From positions 1 through 64,000 of the forward strand of contig NZ_BCPR01000004.1 of assembly GCF_016586165.1 (NCBI RefSeq): 64,000 nucleotides of DNA, written 5' to 3'. This DNA is from Dyella sp. EPa41 (GTDB lineage Bacteria; Pseudomonadota; Gammaproteobacteria; Xanthomonadales; Rhodanobacteraceae). Positions within the stretch are counted from its first letter, which is position 1; each line of letters begins with the position of its first letter. The position numbers and the translations under genes were made by a program. Shown piece after piece: positions 35,799-46,780 of the stretch. The notes below the pieces were generated by a model, which worked only from the letters and a program-made list of their open reading frames with translations, did no database searches and had not been told where the DNA came from.

Positions 35799-37756
35799 CA
35801 GCCGCCGCGCTGCAGCAGCGGGCACTCGCCGCCGGCATCGAGGTTTCGTGGACCGATGCGCAAGGCCAGCGCCGCACGCTTTCGGCCGACACCATCGATG
35901 CGCTGCTGCAGGTGCTCGACCCGCATCCGGCACCCGATCACCCGATGATGCGCGTCGTCATCGCCGGTACGCCGCTGGGGATGGCCGACCCGCCGCGCGA
36001 GGCCTTCAGCCTGGACACGCGTCGCCCGGTCGCCCTGTCGCAGGATGCGCAGGGGCGGAGGCACGCGCCTGACCACCCCGGTCATTACCTGCTGGATCTC
36101 CGCTCGCGCGAAGAGCATCTAGCGGTCGTGCCGAGCCGTTGTTTCGGCGTCGACGACCTGGCGCCGCGCGACAACGGGCGCGCCTGGGGTGTAAGCGCCC
36201 AGGTCTATGGCTTGCGTCGCTCGGACGATGGCGGGCTGGGTGACAACCAGGCGGTGGCCGCCGTCGGGCGGCATGTCGCGGCCGCTGGCGGCGACGCCGT
36301 GGCGCTGAGTCCGCTGCATGCGTCCGCACCGCCGGACGCGAACTTCAGCCCCTATTCGCCCTCGCATCGTGCTTGGCTGGACACGCTGCAGATCGCACCG
36401 GCGCAGGTAGCAGGCACCGACGCGCTGCACGATGCGCTGGAGCACAGCGGCCAGGCACAGGCATGGGTGCGGAACGAGCGGGCGCCGCTGATCGACTGGC
36501 CCGCACAGGACACCATGCGCCATCTCGCATGGGCCAGTCTGGTGGACCGATGGGGGCAACGGCCGGACGTACGTTCGATGTTCGAGGCCTTCATGCGGCG
36601 TGTGGGAGACGAGCTGTATCCGCATGCCTTGTTTGCGGCGCATCAGCGACTCGCACGCACGCGCGGCGAAAGCGTCGACTGGCGCTCGTGGGAAGCCGGC
36701 TGGGCCGATTCCCAAGGTGCGCTCGTGCGGGATTTCGCGCAACGACACGCCGCGGCGATCGAACGCGAGTGCTTCCTGCAGTGGCTGGCGGCGCAGTGCT
36801 GGGAACAGACGCAGACCCAACTGCTCGGCGCGGGCCAGCGCATCGGCCTCACCTGGGATCTCGCCACGGGCTTCGACCCCGGCGGCAGCGAAGCCTGGCA
36901 ACACCGCGGCCTCGTGCTGGAGGGTGCGCACATCGGCGCGCCGCCCGACGCCTTCAATCCCGACGGCCAGGACTGGGGGCTGGCCACCCACGCACCCCAC
37001 TCGCTGCAAAGCAGCGGCTACGCACCCGTGCGCACGCTGCTCGACAGGATGATGACGCGAGGTGGAGGCCTGCGCATCGACCACATCCTCGGCTGGGCGC
37101 GGCTGTGGCTCGTGCCCACCGGCATGTCGCCACGCGATGGCGGCTATGTGCGCTATCCGCTGCACGACCTGCTGGGCCTGCTGGCGCTCGCCTCGTGGCA
37201 GCACCGCTGCCTGGTGATCGGCGAAGACCTGGGTACGGTGCCCGCCGATCTGCGCAAGACATTGGCGAGCCGCGGCGTGTATGGCATGGACGTGCTGCAG
37301 TTCATGCGCGACTCGCGCGGCTCGTTCATGCCGCCATCCCGCTGGCGTGCACAGGCCGTTGCGATGAGCAGCACGCACGACCTGCCACCGCTTGCCGGAT
37401 GGCGGGCCGGCACCGACCTGGCCGCACTCGCGCGCGTGCATTCGTGGGACAGCCGCGGGCAAACCGAGGCGTTGCAACGCCGGCACGCCGACATGGTGAA
37501 ACTGGACCATTTGCTCGACCGGTTTCCGGCGAACTCGTCCGGACATGCCGCCTTGCGCGTGGTGGCCGAAAGCGCGGCGCCACTGGCGCTGTTTCCGCTG
37601 GAGGACGTACTGGACGAACGAGAACAACCCAATGTCCCGGGCACCACCTCGTCGCAATATCCCAACTGGCGCCGCCGGCTGAACTGGCGGGTGCCAAAGC
37701 TGGATGCGACGCTGCGCTGGGTCGCCGGCCATCGCCGGGGACGTGTCCATGGTTGA
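35795..37756 (+). CDS. malQ: 4-alpha-glucanotransferase (amylomaltase)
   Basis: A 653-residue GH77 enzyme that disproportionates maltooligosaccharides, making chains of a length usable by TreY. It starts with GTG overlapping the treZ stop (GTGA). An N-terminal extension (about 1-130) precedes the catalytic domain: VYGLRRSDDGGLGD, SPLHASAP, nucleophile Asp in GLRIDHILGW, Glu in VIGEDLGTVP, Asp in STHDLPPLAGW. It also keeps NVPGTTSSQYPNWRRRL, typical of the family C-terminus. It overlaps treY by 8 bp. Confidence 0.93.
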   Translation: MTAAALQQRALAAGIEVSWTDAQGQRRTLSADTIDALLQVLDPHPAPDHPMMRVVIAGTPLGMADPPREAFSLDTRRPVALSQDAQGRRHAPDHPGHYLLDLRSREEHLAVVPSRCFGVDDLAPRDNGRAWGVSAQVYGLRRSDDGGLGDNQAVAAVGRHVAAAGGDAVALSPLHASAPPDANFSPYSPSHRAWLDTLQIAPAQVAGTDALHDALEHSGQAQAWVRNERAPLIDWPAQDTMRHLAWASLVDRWGQRPDVRSMFEAFMRRVGDELYPHALFAAHQRLARTRGESVDWRSWEAGWADSQGALVRDFAQRHAAAIERECFLQWLAAQCWEQTQTQLLGAGQRIGLTWDLATGFDPGGSEAWQHRGLVLEGAHIGAPPDAFNPDGQDWGLATHAPHSLQSSGYAPVRTLLDRMMTRGGGLRIDHILGWARLWLVPTGMSPRDGGYVRYPLHDLLGLLALASWQHRCLVIGEDLGTVPADLRKTLASRGVYGMDVLQFMRDSRGSFMPPSRWRAQAVAMSSTHDLPPLAGWRAGTDLAALARVHSWDSRGQTEALQRRHADMVKLDHLLDRFPANSSGHAALRVVAESAAPLALFPLEDVLDEREQPNVPGTTSSQYPNWRRRLNWRVPKLDATLRWVAGHRRGRVHG

Positions 37757-40304
37757 GCTGCTGTCGACGGCACGCCTGCAGCTGCACCGGGGTTTCGACC
37801 TGTGGCACGCGCGGCGGCAGGTGCCGTATTACCGCGAACTGGGCATCACGCATTTGTACCTGTCCCCGATCGCCGAGGCTCGCGCGGGCTCGACGCATGG
37901 CTATGACGTGACCGACCCGACCGTGGTGCGTGCCGAACTGGGCGGGGAAACCGCGATGCGCGCACTGGCCGATGCGCTGCATGAGCACGACATGGGCGCC
38001 ATCCTCGACATCGTCCCCAACCACATGGCGGCGGACACGTCCAATCCGTGGTGGCGCGATGTGCTCAAGCGAGGCCCTGGCAGCCGCCACGCGCGCTTCT
38101 TCGACATAGACTGGGATGCACCCGCTTCGCCCGGTCGCGTGTGGCTACCGTGGCTGAAGGGTCCGCTGCACGAGGTGCTGGCGCGCGGCGAACTGCGCAT
38201 TGACCGGGCCGACGGCGCGCAGCTTTGCCATGCCGACTGGCGCCTTCCGCTTGCCGAAGGCAGTGACGAAGGCATCGACGATCGCGATCCATCCGCGCTT
38301 CGCACGCTGCTTGACCGGCAACACTACCGGCTCGCCTGGTGGCGCAGCGCGGGTGACGTGGTCAACTACCGGCGCTTCTTCGACGTCGATGGTCTGGTCG
38401 CGCTCGACATGGACAACGACGAGGCTTTCGATGCCACGCATGCGCTCCCGCTGCGCCTGCTGGCGACGGGCATGGTCGACGGCCTGCGCATCGACCACAT
38501 CGATGGCCTGGCGCGTCCACGGCACCACCTGGAGCGCCTGCGTCGGGCGCTCGCTCCCATCGCCGAGCGCCGCAACGCGCCGATCAGCCTGCATGTCGAG
38601 AAGATCCTTCGCGATGACGAAACACTGCCCGGTGACTGGCCGGTGGATGGCAGCACGGGCTACGACGTGATGGATCGCCTTGGCGCCATCCTGCACGATG
38701 CGCGCTCGGAGTCGACCCTCGCGCTGGCCTGGCGCGAGACCAGCGGGCGCCGCCTGTCGTTCGCCGGGGAGGAATGCCTCGCCCGCCACCAGTGGATGCG
38801 GCGCGGACTGCGCAGCGACTTCTCGCGGTCCATGCGCGCCTGGCAATGCTGCCTGGACGCATCGCGCGAGGCTGGCGATCTCACTCGCGAATCCCTGGAA
38901 CGCGCGGGTGCCGACGTGCTGGCGCACATGCCCGTCTATCGCACCTACCTGGGCGCGCACCCACCGGGTGAGACCGACCGCCGGGTGCTCGTCCAGGCGT
39001 TCGCCAACGCGGAACGACAGGGCCACCCCGACGATCGCGAGGCGCGGCAATGGCTGTTCAAGAACATCATGGAAGAACCACCACCGCGGAGCACTTGGCA
39101 TGCGTCCTGGCAAACCGCGCGAAAGCGTTTCGAACAGCTCTCGGCGCCGCTTGCCGCCAAGGCCGTCGAGGACACGGTGTTCTATCGCTATGGCGTGTGG
39201 CTTTCGCGCAACGAAGTGGGCAGCGATCCGACCCGGTTTGCCTTGTCGCCCGAGGCCTTCCACCAGCACATGCGACAACGCGCTGCCGACGGCGCACGCA
39301 GCCTGTCGGCCACGGCCACGCACGACCACAAACGCGGCGAAGACGTGCGCGCCCGCATGGCGGCCTGGAGCGAGCGCCCGGAGCGATGGCAGGCCCTGCT
39401 GCAACAGGCCCTGCCATTGCTGTGCCGGCCTGGCGAACCCGTCGCGCGCGGCGACGTCGCCATGCTGCTGCAGACCCTGGTCGCGGCGTGGCCGCTGGCG
39501 CTCGACGCGTCCGACTCGGCGGGCGTCCTGCACTATTTCGGACGCGTGCTGGCATGGTGGATCAAGGCGCTGCGCGAGGCGCGCCTGCGTACACGCTGGA
39601 CACGGCCCGACGACGCCTACGAAACCGCTGCCACCGCCCTGCTGCAACGACTGGCCAGCGATGCCGCGTTGGCGCCGCTGCTGGCGGAGGTGGCGAAAAC
39701 CGCACACTGGCTCGATGCGCCCGGCGCGCTCAACGGCCTCGTGGCCGTCACGCTGCGCAATACGCTGCCCGGCGTACCCGATCTCTATCAGGGCTGCGAC
39801 TACTGGGATCTCTCGCTGGTCGATCCGGACAATCGCGCCCCGGTGGACCACGCCGCGCGCAACGGCACGCTGGCGCTGGCCTTGCCGCCAACGGAGTTGA
39901 TGCCACGCTTTCGCGACGGCGTCATCAAGCAGGCCCTGCTCAGGCGCCTGCTGTCGGCACGCCGCGCACTGCCCTCGCTGTTTTCACGGGGCGATTACCA
40001 GCCCTGGATCGCCAGCGGCCCTGCCGCCGAACACGTGCTTGCGTTTACGCGCCGGCTCGGCGGCTCGATGCTGCTGGTGGCCGTGCCGAGGCTGTGCATG
40101 CACTGGATGGACGGCCAGACCTTGCCGCGGGTGCCCGCCGAGGCCTGGCGCGATACGCGCCTTCATCCACCCGACGGCGTGAGGTTTCGCGACCTGCTCG
40201 GCGAACGCGCGCTGTCGACACACGATCACGCAGGCTTGCCACTGTCGCTGCTGTTCTGGGAATGGCCGGTAGCGGTGTGGCACGCAACCACGGAGGAACC
40301 ATGA
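37749..40304 (+). CDS. treY: Maltooligosyltrehalose synthase
   Basis: An 851-residue GH13 enzyme that isomerises the reducing end of maltooligosaccharide to a trehalose unit. Family signatures: QLHRGFDLWHARRQVPYYRE near the N-terminus, SPIAEARAGSTHGYDVTDP, DIVPNHMA, Asp in GLRIDHIDGLARP, Glu in SLHVEKILRDDE, and Asp in TATHDHKRGEDVRAR; also the C-terminal PGVPDLYQGCDYWDLSLVDPDN. The ATG at 37749 lies inside the end of malQ (ATGGTTGA), indicating coupled translation. Its stop overlaps the next gene by 4 bp. Confidence 0.95.
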   Translation: MVELLSTARLQLHRGFDLWHARRQVPYYRELGITHLYLSPIAEARAGSTHGYDVTDPTVVRAELGGETAMRALADALHEHDMGAILDIVPNHMAADTSNPWWRDVLKRGPGSRHARFFDIDWDAPASPGRVWLPWLKGPLHEVLARGELRIDRADGAQLCHADWRLPLAEGSDEGIDDRDPSALRTLLDRQHYRLAWWRSAGDVVNYRRFFDVDGLVALDMDNDEAFDATHALPLRLLATGMVDGLRIDHIDGLARPRHHLERLRRALAPIAERRNAPISLHVEKILRDDETLPGDWPVDGSTGYDVMDRLGAILHDARSESTLALAWRETSGRRLSFAGEECLARHQWMRRGLRSDFSRSMRAWQCCLDASREAGDLTRESLERAGADVLAHMPVYRTYLGAHPPGETDRRVLVQAFANAERQGHPDDREARQWLFKNIMEEPPPRSTWHASWQTARKRFEQLSAPLAAKAVEDTVFYRYGVWLSRNEVGSDPTRFALSPEAFHQHMRQRAADGARSLSATATHDHKRGEDVRARMAAWSERPERWQALLQQALPLLCRPGEPVARGDVAMLLQTLVAAWPLALDASDSAGVLHYFGRVLAWWIKALREARLRTRWTRPDDAYETAATALLQRLASDAALAPLLAEVAKTAHWLDAPGALNGLVAVTLRNTLPGVPDLYQGCDYWDLSLVDPDNRAPVDHAARNGTLALALPPTELMPRFRDGVIKQALLRRLLSARRALPSLFSRGDYQPWIASGPAAEHVLAFTRRLGGSMLLVAVPRLCMHWMDGQTLPRVPAEAWRDTRLHPPDGVRFRDLLGERALSTHDHAGLPLSLLFWEWPVAVWHATTEEP

Positions 40305-40457
40305 GCACGACTGCAGACCGCGAAGAGCGCATCCGCCAGATGGCGCACCGCATCTGGGAATCGGAAGGACGTCCCTACGGACAGGACGAACGCCACTGGC
40401 ATATGGCCGAGCGCCTGGTGGAGGCCAACGAGCGGGCCGTATTCGAAGCCGGGGACA

Positions 40458-40486
<29 letters not shown>
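40301..40486 (+). CDS. DUF2934 small protein nested between treY and glgX
   Basis: A 61-residue protein with the DUF2934 signature: ERIRQMAHRIWESEGRPYGQ, then DERHWHMAERLVEA. GGAGGA precedes the ATG, which overlaps the treY stop (ATGA). Its 3' end overlaps the start of glgX by 29 bp. DUF2934 proteins are small, acidic and of unknown function but recur in glycogen/trehalose clusters of proteobacteria, suggesting an accessory or regulatory role there. No catalytic motif is visible. Confidence 0.85.
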
Positions 40487-42659
<2,173 letters not shown>

Positions 42660-42689
42660 TGGCATGTCCGGCCATGGAGCGCGGCGTCG

Positions 42690-43142
42690 TCAGCGGGTGC
42701 GTTCCATGGTGCGCTTGAGGTCGCGCATCTGGTCGTGCCCCTCCAGCACCAGCTGGTAGGCATCCTGCACCACCATGCGAGTGGCGGGGGTGAGGTCGTC
42801 GTCCTTGAGCAGGGTTTCATACTTGGCCTTGATGTGATCCTCGCCGCGCTCCACTTCCTTCACCACCGCCTCGTCCCCCTTGCTCAGCGCCGCCCTCAGG
42901 TCGACGAACACGCGGTGCACGGTGGCGGCCAGCGTGCCCTCGTCGGAAGGCGTGCCGCCAAGCATGCGCACCTGCTCCTGCATCTTCGCCGCGATGCGTT
43001 GCCGCTCTTCGGCGCGACGGCCAAACAGATCCTTCAGCTCCGCACGCCCCGCCTCCTTCGCGGCCTCGGCGTAACCGAGCATGCTGTCGATCGTCACCTC
43101 GATGAGATGGTTAAGCACGCGGATGTCATGTTCACTGCTCAT
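42690..43142 (-). CDS. DUF2383 four-helix-bundle (PA2169-type) protein
   Basis: A 150-residue all-helical protein. VLNHLIEVTIDSMLGYAEAA at the N-terminus, KDLFGRRAEERQRIAAKM, and VERGEDHIKAKYETLL are typical of the DUF2383/PA2169 ferritin-like family, seen with stress and metal-handling genes. Some of these have acidic/His residues that could hold metal, but activity is unproven. The ATG at 43142 begins the conserved MSSEHD start. It is convergent with glgX. Confidence 0.82.
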   Translation of the reverse strand: MSSEHDIRVLNHLIEVTIDSMLGYAEAAKEAGRAELKDLFGRRAEERQRIAAKMQEQVRMLGGTPSDEGTLAATVHRVFVDLRAALSKGDEAVVKEVERGEDHIKAKYETLLKDDDLTPATRMVVQDAYQLVLEGHDQMRDLKRTMERTR

Positions 43143-43477
43143 GCGATGTTTCCTGGCGAATATCCAGCAAGACCTTGATCGAGAGCGAAGCATCATCCGG
43201 TGAATTCGGCATGGCGGACCGGTCAACGCGCCACCAGGCAAAAAAAGCGATGCAAACGGATCGCTTCATGGCCGCTGCCAGCCGATCCACCGAGATGACA
43301 GGACGCGTCGTCCTGTGCATGGCGCGAAAACGTTGCCGGCACAAGTTCCCTTGTCGCGAAGTACGCATCGAATGCGCTCAATCGATGCGTGGCACAACGC
43401 TTGCTGCACTCGCTTGCGTGTTCTCGTCGGTGATGGACGGGGCCGCATTTCTGGGTTGTCGACGAAGAGGAACTGCC
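43143..43477. other. Divergent promoter region DUF2383 / BON protein
   Basis: About 335 bp with no supported gene. It contains a perfect inverted repeat at 43363-43390. No other clear signal. Confidence 0.45.
43363..43390. promoter_or_regulatory. Perfect 9-bp inverted repeat upstream of BON gene
   Basis: ACGCATCGA (43363-43371) and TCGATGCGT (43382-43390) pair around a 10-nt spacer, about 90 bp before the BON-protein ATG. It could be an operator for a dimeric regulator or an mRNA hairpin. Confidence 0.45.
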
Positions 43478-44305
43478 ATGAACCGAGACCACAGGCCACG
43501 CGACTATCGGGATACCTATGGAAGCGATCAGGACTACGAGGGACGGCGCAGGGAGGACGGCTCTCCCTGGCCAAGACGCCAGGGAGCGGGACAACTGACG
43601 GAAGACGTGTATGCGGGCACACGGAACGACCAGGGCTTCGGTGCCTTCGGACGTCCATCAGGCGAGCTCTACGAGCGGGACGATCCGTCGTCGGCGTGGG
43701 GCTCCCGTGGTGGTCGCTGGCACGAGGCCATGCGGGGGCGATCGCGCCAGGTGCACGAAAGCGCCCGCCGGCAGCAGCCATGGGGCATGCGGCACACCAG
43801 CTTCTACGATGACGAACTCCTCGATGCGCCACCCGATGACGACGACACCAGCGGTTACGCCCAGGGCTACGCGGGTTACGGCCAACCACCGCGCAGGCAG
43901 TGGACCGGTCCCGGCGGTTACGGTCCTTCATCGATGCCAGGCGCATGGCCGCGTGCCGCCGGCACAGCCCAGTACCGCGAACAAGGCGAGCATCGCGGCA
44001 AGGGGCCGATGGGTTATCGCCGCTCGGACGAACGCATCCGCGACGATGTCTGTGAAGCGCTGACGCTCGATCCGTGGCTGGACGCCACGCACATCCAGGT
44101 CAATGTCGACGGCGGCGTCGTCACCCTGCAGGGCACGGTCGCGGACCGGCACATGAAATACCGCGCCGAGGAATGCGCTGACCAGGCCAGCGGCGTACAG
44201 GATGTCGAAAATCGCATCCGCATCGCCACGGCCGGTACAAGCGGCGAAGGCCTTGTCACCGAGTCGCGGACTCGCCCCGGCAGCGACCCGCTACTGTCGC
44301 GTTGA
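43478..44305 (+). CDS. BON-domain protein with long disordered Gly/Arg/Tyr N-terminus
   Basis: A 275-residue protein without signal peptide. Residues 1-185 are low-complexity, rich in Gly, Arg, Tyr, Asp and Pro (YAQGYAGYGQPPRRQ). Residues about 190-260 are a BON domain: SDERIRDDVCEALTLDPWLD, IQVNVDGGVVTLQGTV, HMKYRAEECADQASGV and VENRIRI. GAAGAGGAA precedes the ATG. Proteins of this build occur in stress loci of proteobacteria; the disordered arm might mediate condensation or nucleic-acid contact (inference). Confidence 0.82.
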   Translation: MNRDHRPRDYRDTYGSDQDYEGRRREDGSPWPRRQGAGQLTEDVYAGTRNDQGFGAFGRPSGELYERDDPSSAWGSRGGRWHEAMRGRSRQVHESARRQQPWGMRHTSFYDDELLDAPPDDDDTSGYAQGYAGYGQPPRRQWTGPGGYGPSSMPGAWPRAAGTAQYREQGEHRGKGPMGYRRSDERIRDDVCEALTLDPWLDATHIQVNVDGGVVTLQGTVADRHMKYRAEECADQASGVQDVENRIRIATAGTSGEGLVTESRTRPGSDPLLSR

Positions 44306-44323
44306 GCCAACCGGAGACATGCC

Positions 44324-44515
44324 ATGCCTGAAGCAAGCTACCACTGCGGCCATCCGGGCTGTCGATGCATGATCGACAAGAACCAGGGCGAGTTCTGCAG
44401 CGACTACTGCCGCCAAGCGGCCAAACTCCCGGCGACGGAAGCCCAGTGCGGATGCGGCCATCCCGCCTGCCAGACACAGGTGCATGCCGCACCGGAACAG
44501 CAATCGGATGGGTAA
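44324..44515 (+). CDS. Metallothionein-like Cys/His-rich protein
   Basis: A 63-residue protein with nine cysteines arranged YHCGHPGCRC, FCSDYCRQA, then CGCGHPACQ; two CGHP(G/A)C motifs flank a central CxxxC pair. This matches the pattern of short bacterial metallothionein-type proteins (SmtA/BmtA-like), which bind Zn, Cd or Cu. A GGAGACATG motif precedes the ATG. It starts 18 bp after the BON gene on the same strand. Metal specificity is unknown. Confidence 0.75.
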   Translation: MPEASYHCGHPGCRCMIDKNQGEFCSDYCRQAAKLPATEAQCGCGHPACQTQVHAAPEQQSDG

Positions 44516-44519
44516 CAGC

Positions 44520-44726
44520 CTAGTCCTTGTGCTCCACGCCTTCGACTGAAGCGCGCAGCGCGGACGACAACGCCGCATCGCCATTGACCAGGTCTTTCCA
44601 CGCCAACGCAACGCCTTGCCGGTGACCGCGCAAGGTCAACTTGAGTCCATCGGGATCGATGAGCAGCGTGTATCGCTGCTCACCGACGGTGAGTTCGCGT
44701 CGCAGGGGTTTATCGAGTGGGGTCAT
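44520..44726 (-). CDS. Small hypothetical protein
   Basis: A 68-residue protein starting MTPLDKPLRRELTVGEQRYT, with IDPDGLKLTLRG and VALAWKDLVNGDAAL; beta-strands followed by a helix. GGGAGAA lies at good spacing before the ATG, and codon use looks coding. No family recognised. It is convergent with the metallothionein-like gene, 4 bp apart. Confidence 0.65.
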   Translation of the reverse strand: MTPLDKPLRRELTVGEQRYTLLIDPDGLKLTLRGHRQGVALAWKDLVNGDAALSSALRASVEGVEHKD

Positions 44727-45055
44727 GAAGTTCTCCCGGTAAACAGCGAGTCTCCGGTGCCGGAGCCGCCTCTATGCCCGTTACGAGCCTGATGTCAGGC
44801 GACGGCAGCCAGCGCTGCCACCGTCTACGGCACCGCATAGTTCCCCATGATTCGTGTCTGGCCGATGAACCGGGCGGTCGCAAGCATGCAAAGCGGCATG
44901 ATCAAGCCGGGCATGACCTGGTCATCACTCTCGCGTGATATCGATACCGCATCGCCATGACCATGGCGAAAGCGTCAGCATGAGAAACAGCCCGGTGGCA
45001 TGCGATGCGAATCGTCACGCCGGCATCGGGCGTGCCCGCCTTTACTGCGCTCGCT
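44727..45055. other. Non-coding interval
   Basis: About 330 bp upstream of the leftward small gene and downstream of the proline-rich frame. No gene or clear regulatory element seen. Confidence 0.4.
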
Positions 45056-45316
45056 TCATGCACGGAGACCATGCGCCACCGGTTGTTGATCCGGTGGCGG
45101 CACGGGATCGCCCACCGGCGGTGGCGGTGGTTCGGGATCCGTGAGCGGCGGGCGGGCCGGCTGGGGAATGGGCGGCACCGGCGGCGGAATATCCGGCGAC
45201 GGCGGCGACGGTGGCCTGGGTGGTTCCGGCGGCGGCGCCGGCTCAGGATCCGGCGGAACGGAGAGCAACCCGCGCGAGATGAAAGCGCGCGGGGTTTGCA
45301 GGGGCTGCAAGTACAT
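45056..45316 (-). CDS. Possible small proline-rich protein
   Basis: An 86-residue frame: MYLQPLQTPRAFISRGLLSV, then about 50 residues dominated by Pro-Pro-Asp/Glu/Ser repeats, ending with a GLRA tail. GGGAA precedes the ATG at 45316; an ATG at 45418 would add 34 residues but has no ribosome-binding site. The opposite strand is open too (Gly-rich), a by-product of the repeated GGC/GCC composition. Short proline-rich proteins of this type occur in Xanthomonadales and Burkholderiales, but homology cannot be checked here. Confidence 0.4.
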   Translation of the reverse strand: MYLQPLQTPRAFISRGLLSVPPDPEPAPPPEPPRPPSPPSPDIPPPVPPIPQPARPPLTDPEPPPPPVGDPVPPPDQQPVAHGLRA

Positions 45317-45531
45317 GGGATTCCCGGCTGGTGGAGTGACTGCGCTTACCGCAGCCTGCAGCACGGCGCCTGCATGTGCCGCGACGCTCCTGTTAAAAGA
45401 CTCTTCCACAAGCGCCATGCACGGGCCGCCATGTGCGCGCTCCCGCTCACGGTCAGCGGAAGGCCCGGGTGAGTGCGTGCCGCGATCCGCACGAACGCCG
45501 CTGGCGCCCGGATCGCACTTGCTCGTCAACC

Positions 45532-46014
45532 CTATGCCACGCGACCCGCGGCACACCAGCCCGCGACTTCCGCGGCCCATGACGTGCACGCGTCAGACTC
45601 GCCCGTCGCCAGCCACTGCCTATGCAGGCGTTCAAGCGCCAGGATCAGCGCCTGTCCGGTAAAAGGTGCAAGCAGTCCACCGGCAAGGAACGGCCGGGCC
45701 AGTTCGAAACGCTGCAGGGACACCGGCGAATCGAACAGCACCATCAGCGGAAGAAACGGCGCGCGCCCCTCCTTGCGCACCTTGTTGAGACGCGAGAAAT
45801 TCGCGCGCCACAGATGGCTTTCGATGATCACGAAGCCGACGGGATGGGGCGTTTCCCTGCTCTCCCGCGTGCGCAGCAGACGCGAAAGCTCGTTGACGCA
45901 GCGAACGGTGAGAACCATGTTGCGCAAACCCGCATGGTTCAGTTGGGCGCGGATTTCCTGGGCGCGCTCAGGTTCTTTCACGACAAGGACGATGGTAGGC
46001 CATTCAGGCATCAT
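45532..46014 (-). CDS. Degenerate response-regulator receiver protein (Rcp1-like)
   Basis: A 160-residue protein with the layout of a single-domain receiver: TIVLVVKEPERAQEIRAQL, LRNMVLTVRCVNELSRLL, VGFVIIESHLW, PFLPLMVLFDS, GGLLAPFTGQALILAL and a C-terminal LERLHRQWL like the tail of Rcp1-type receivers. The acidic pocket is missing, the phospho-acceptor Asp is replaced (VIIES) and the usual Lys before Pro is Ala (LLAPF). It therefore probably cannot be phosphorylated. It is upstream of no kinase in the immediate context. Confidence 0.6.
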   Translation of the reverse strand: MMPEWPTIVLVVKEPERAQEIRAQLNHAGLRNMVLTVRCVNELSRLLRTRESRETPHPVGFVIIESHLWRANFSRLNKVRKEGRAPFLPLMVLFDSPVSLQRFELARPFLAGGLLAPFTGQALILALERLHRQWLATGESDACTSWAAEVAGWCAAGRVA

Positions 46015-46083
46015 GGGAACGACACTGCGTGGTGGGGACAACCCCATAGACGCAAGTCGCGTGCCACACGTGCGAAGCCGTGA

Positions 46084-46581
46084 TCAACTCATGATCGTGG
46101 GTTTGTCGAAGGGAAGGCGCGTCGCGCCGATCGCCGCGAGCGAATCGTCGACACGATGCAGCACGTCGCGTGGCGCATCCACCACCACCAGGATGCGGCC
46201 CTGGGCGATTTCTTCCTGGAACTGGCGACGCACCGGGTCGGGCACCGCCGAACCTGCAAGCGCCGTTGCCCATCCACCCACGGCCGCACCGCCGAGCGTC
46301 ATCGCCGCCGCGCCCGCGAACGTGATGCCCAGCGGAGGAATGGCGATCGCGATCAATCCTGCCAGCAGGCCGGTCGCTGCGCCGCCCGCCACGCCTCGGA
46401 CGGCCGCAGGATAGAAGTCACCTTCGACGACCTTGCGCTCGTCGGGAATGGTTTCCAGCTCGATATCCGAGCGCGCAATCAGTGAAATATCCCCGTCGAC
46501 CGCGCCGCCATCCCTCGCGGCTTCCATCGCGGTGGCGGCCGATGCCACGTCCGGCACGCTGAACACATGTCGCGTCTTCAT
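46084..46581 (-). CDS. YflT-like stress protein, paralogue with glycine-rich hairpin
   Basis: A 165-residue protein starting MKTRHVFSVPDVASAATAME; a central Gly/Ala-rich hydrophobic segment (GVAGGAATGLLAGLIAIAIP and GAAAMTLGGAAVGGWATAL) separates it from a C-terminal GRILVVVDAPRDVLHRV. Its plan is the same as that of 25801-26319, but sequence identity looks low. The ATG at 46579-46581 was chosen because the upstream extension overlaps promoter DNA. Divergent from the antiporter gene. Confidence 0.72.
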   Translation of the reverse strand: MKTRHVFSVPDVASAATAMEAARDGGAVDGDISLIARSDIELETIPDERKVVEGDFYPAAVRGVAGGAATGLLAGLIAIAIPPLGITFAGAAAMTLGGAAVGGWATALAGSAVPDPVRRQFQEEIAQGRILVVVDAPRDVLHRVDDSLAAIGATRLPFDKPTIMS

Positions 46582-46780
46582 GGTTCCATTGCTCCTGTTC
46601 GAGAACCACCCTAGCTGCAGGGAAGTAAACGCCACGGCAAGTCCGCGTGGCCTTGCCGGCACGTGGAACGGGAACAATTTTCCGACACGGGAACTTCATG
46701 CCGTGTTGCCCTCATTCAGACGCGGGCACCACGACGCAAGCCTGAACCTGCAGGCGTCATCGAACGCGAGGCGCACCGAA

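Noticed and set aside
45141..45662. Gly-rich plus-strand frame of 173 codons
   Set aside because: Low complexity and no ribosome-binding site; the opposite proline-rich frame has better start signals.
46680..46697. ECF-sigma-like GGAACTT before the antiporter (similar GGGAACTTCAT near 58998)
   Set aside because: No -10 element at 15-17 bp spacing; the match is too short to call.
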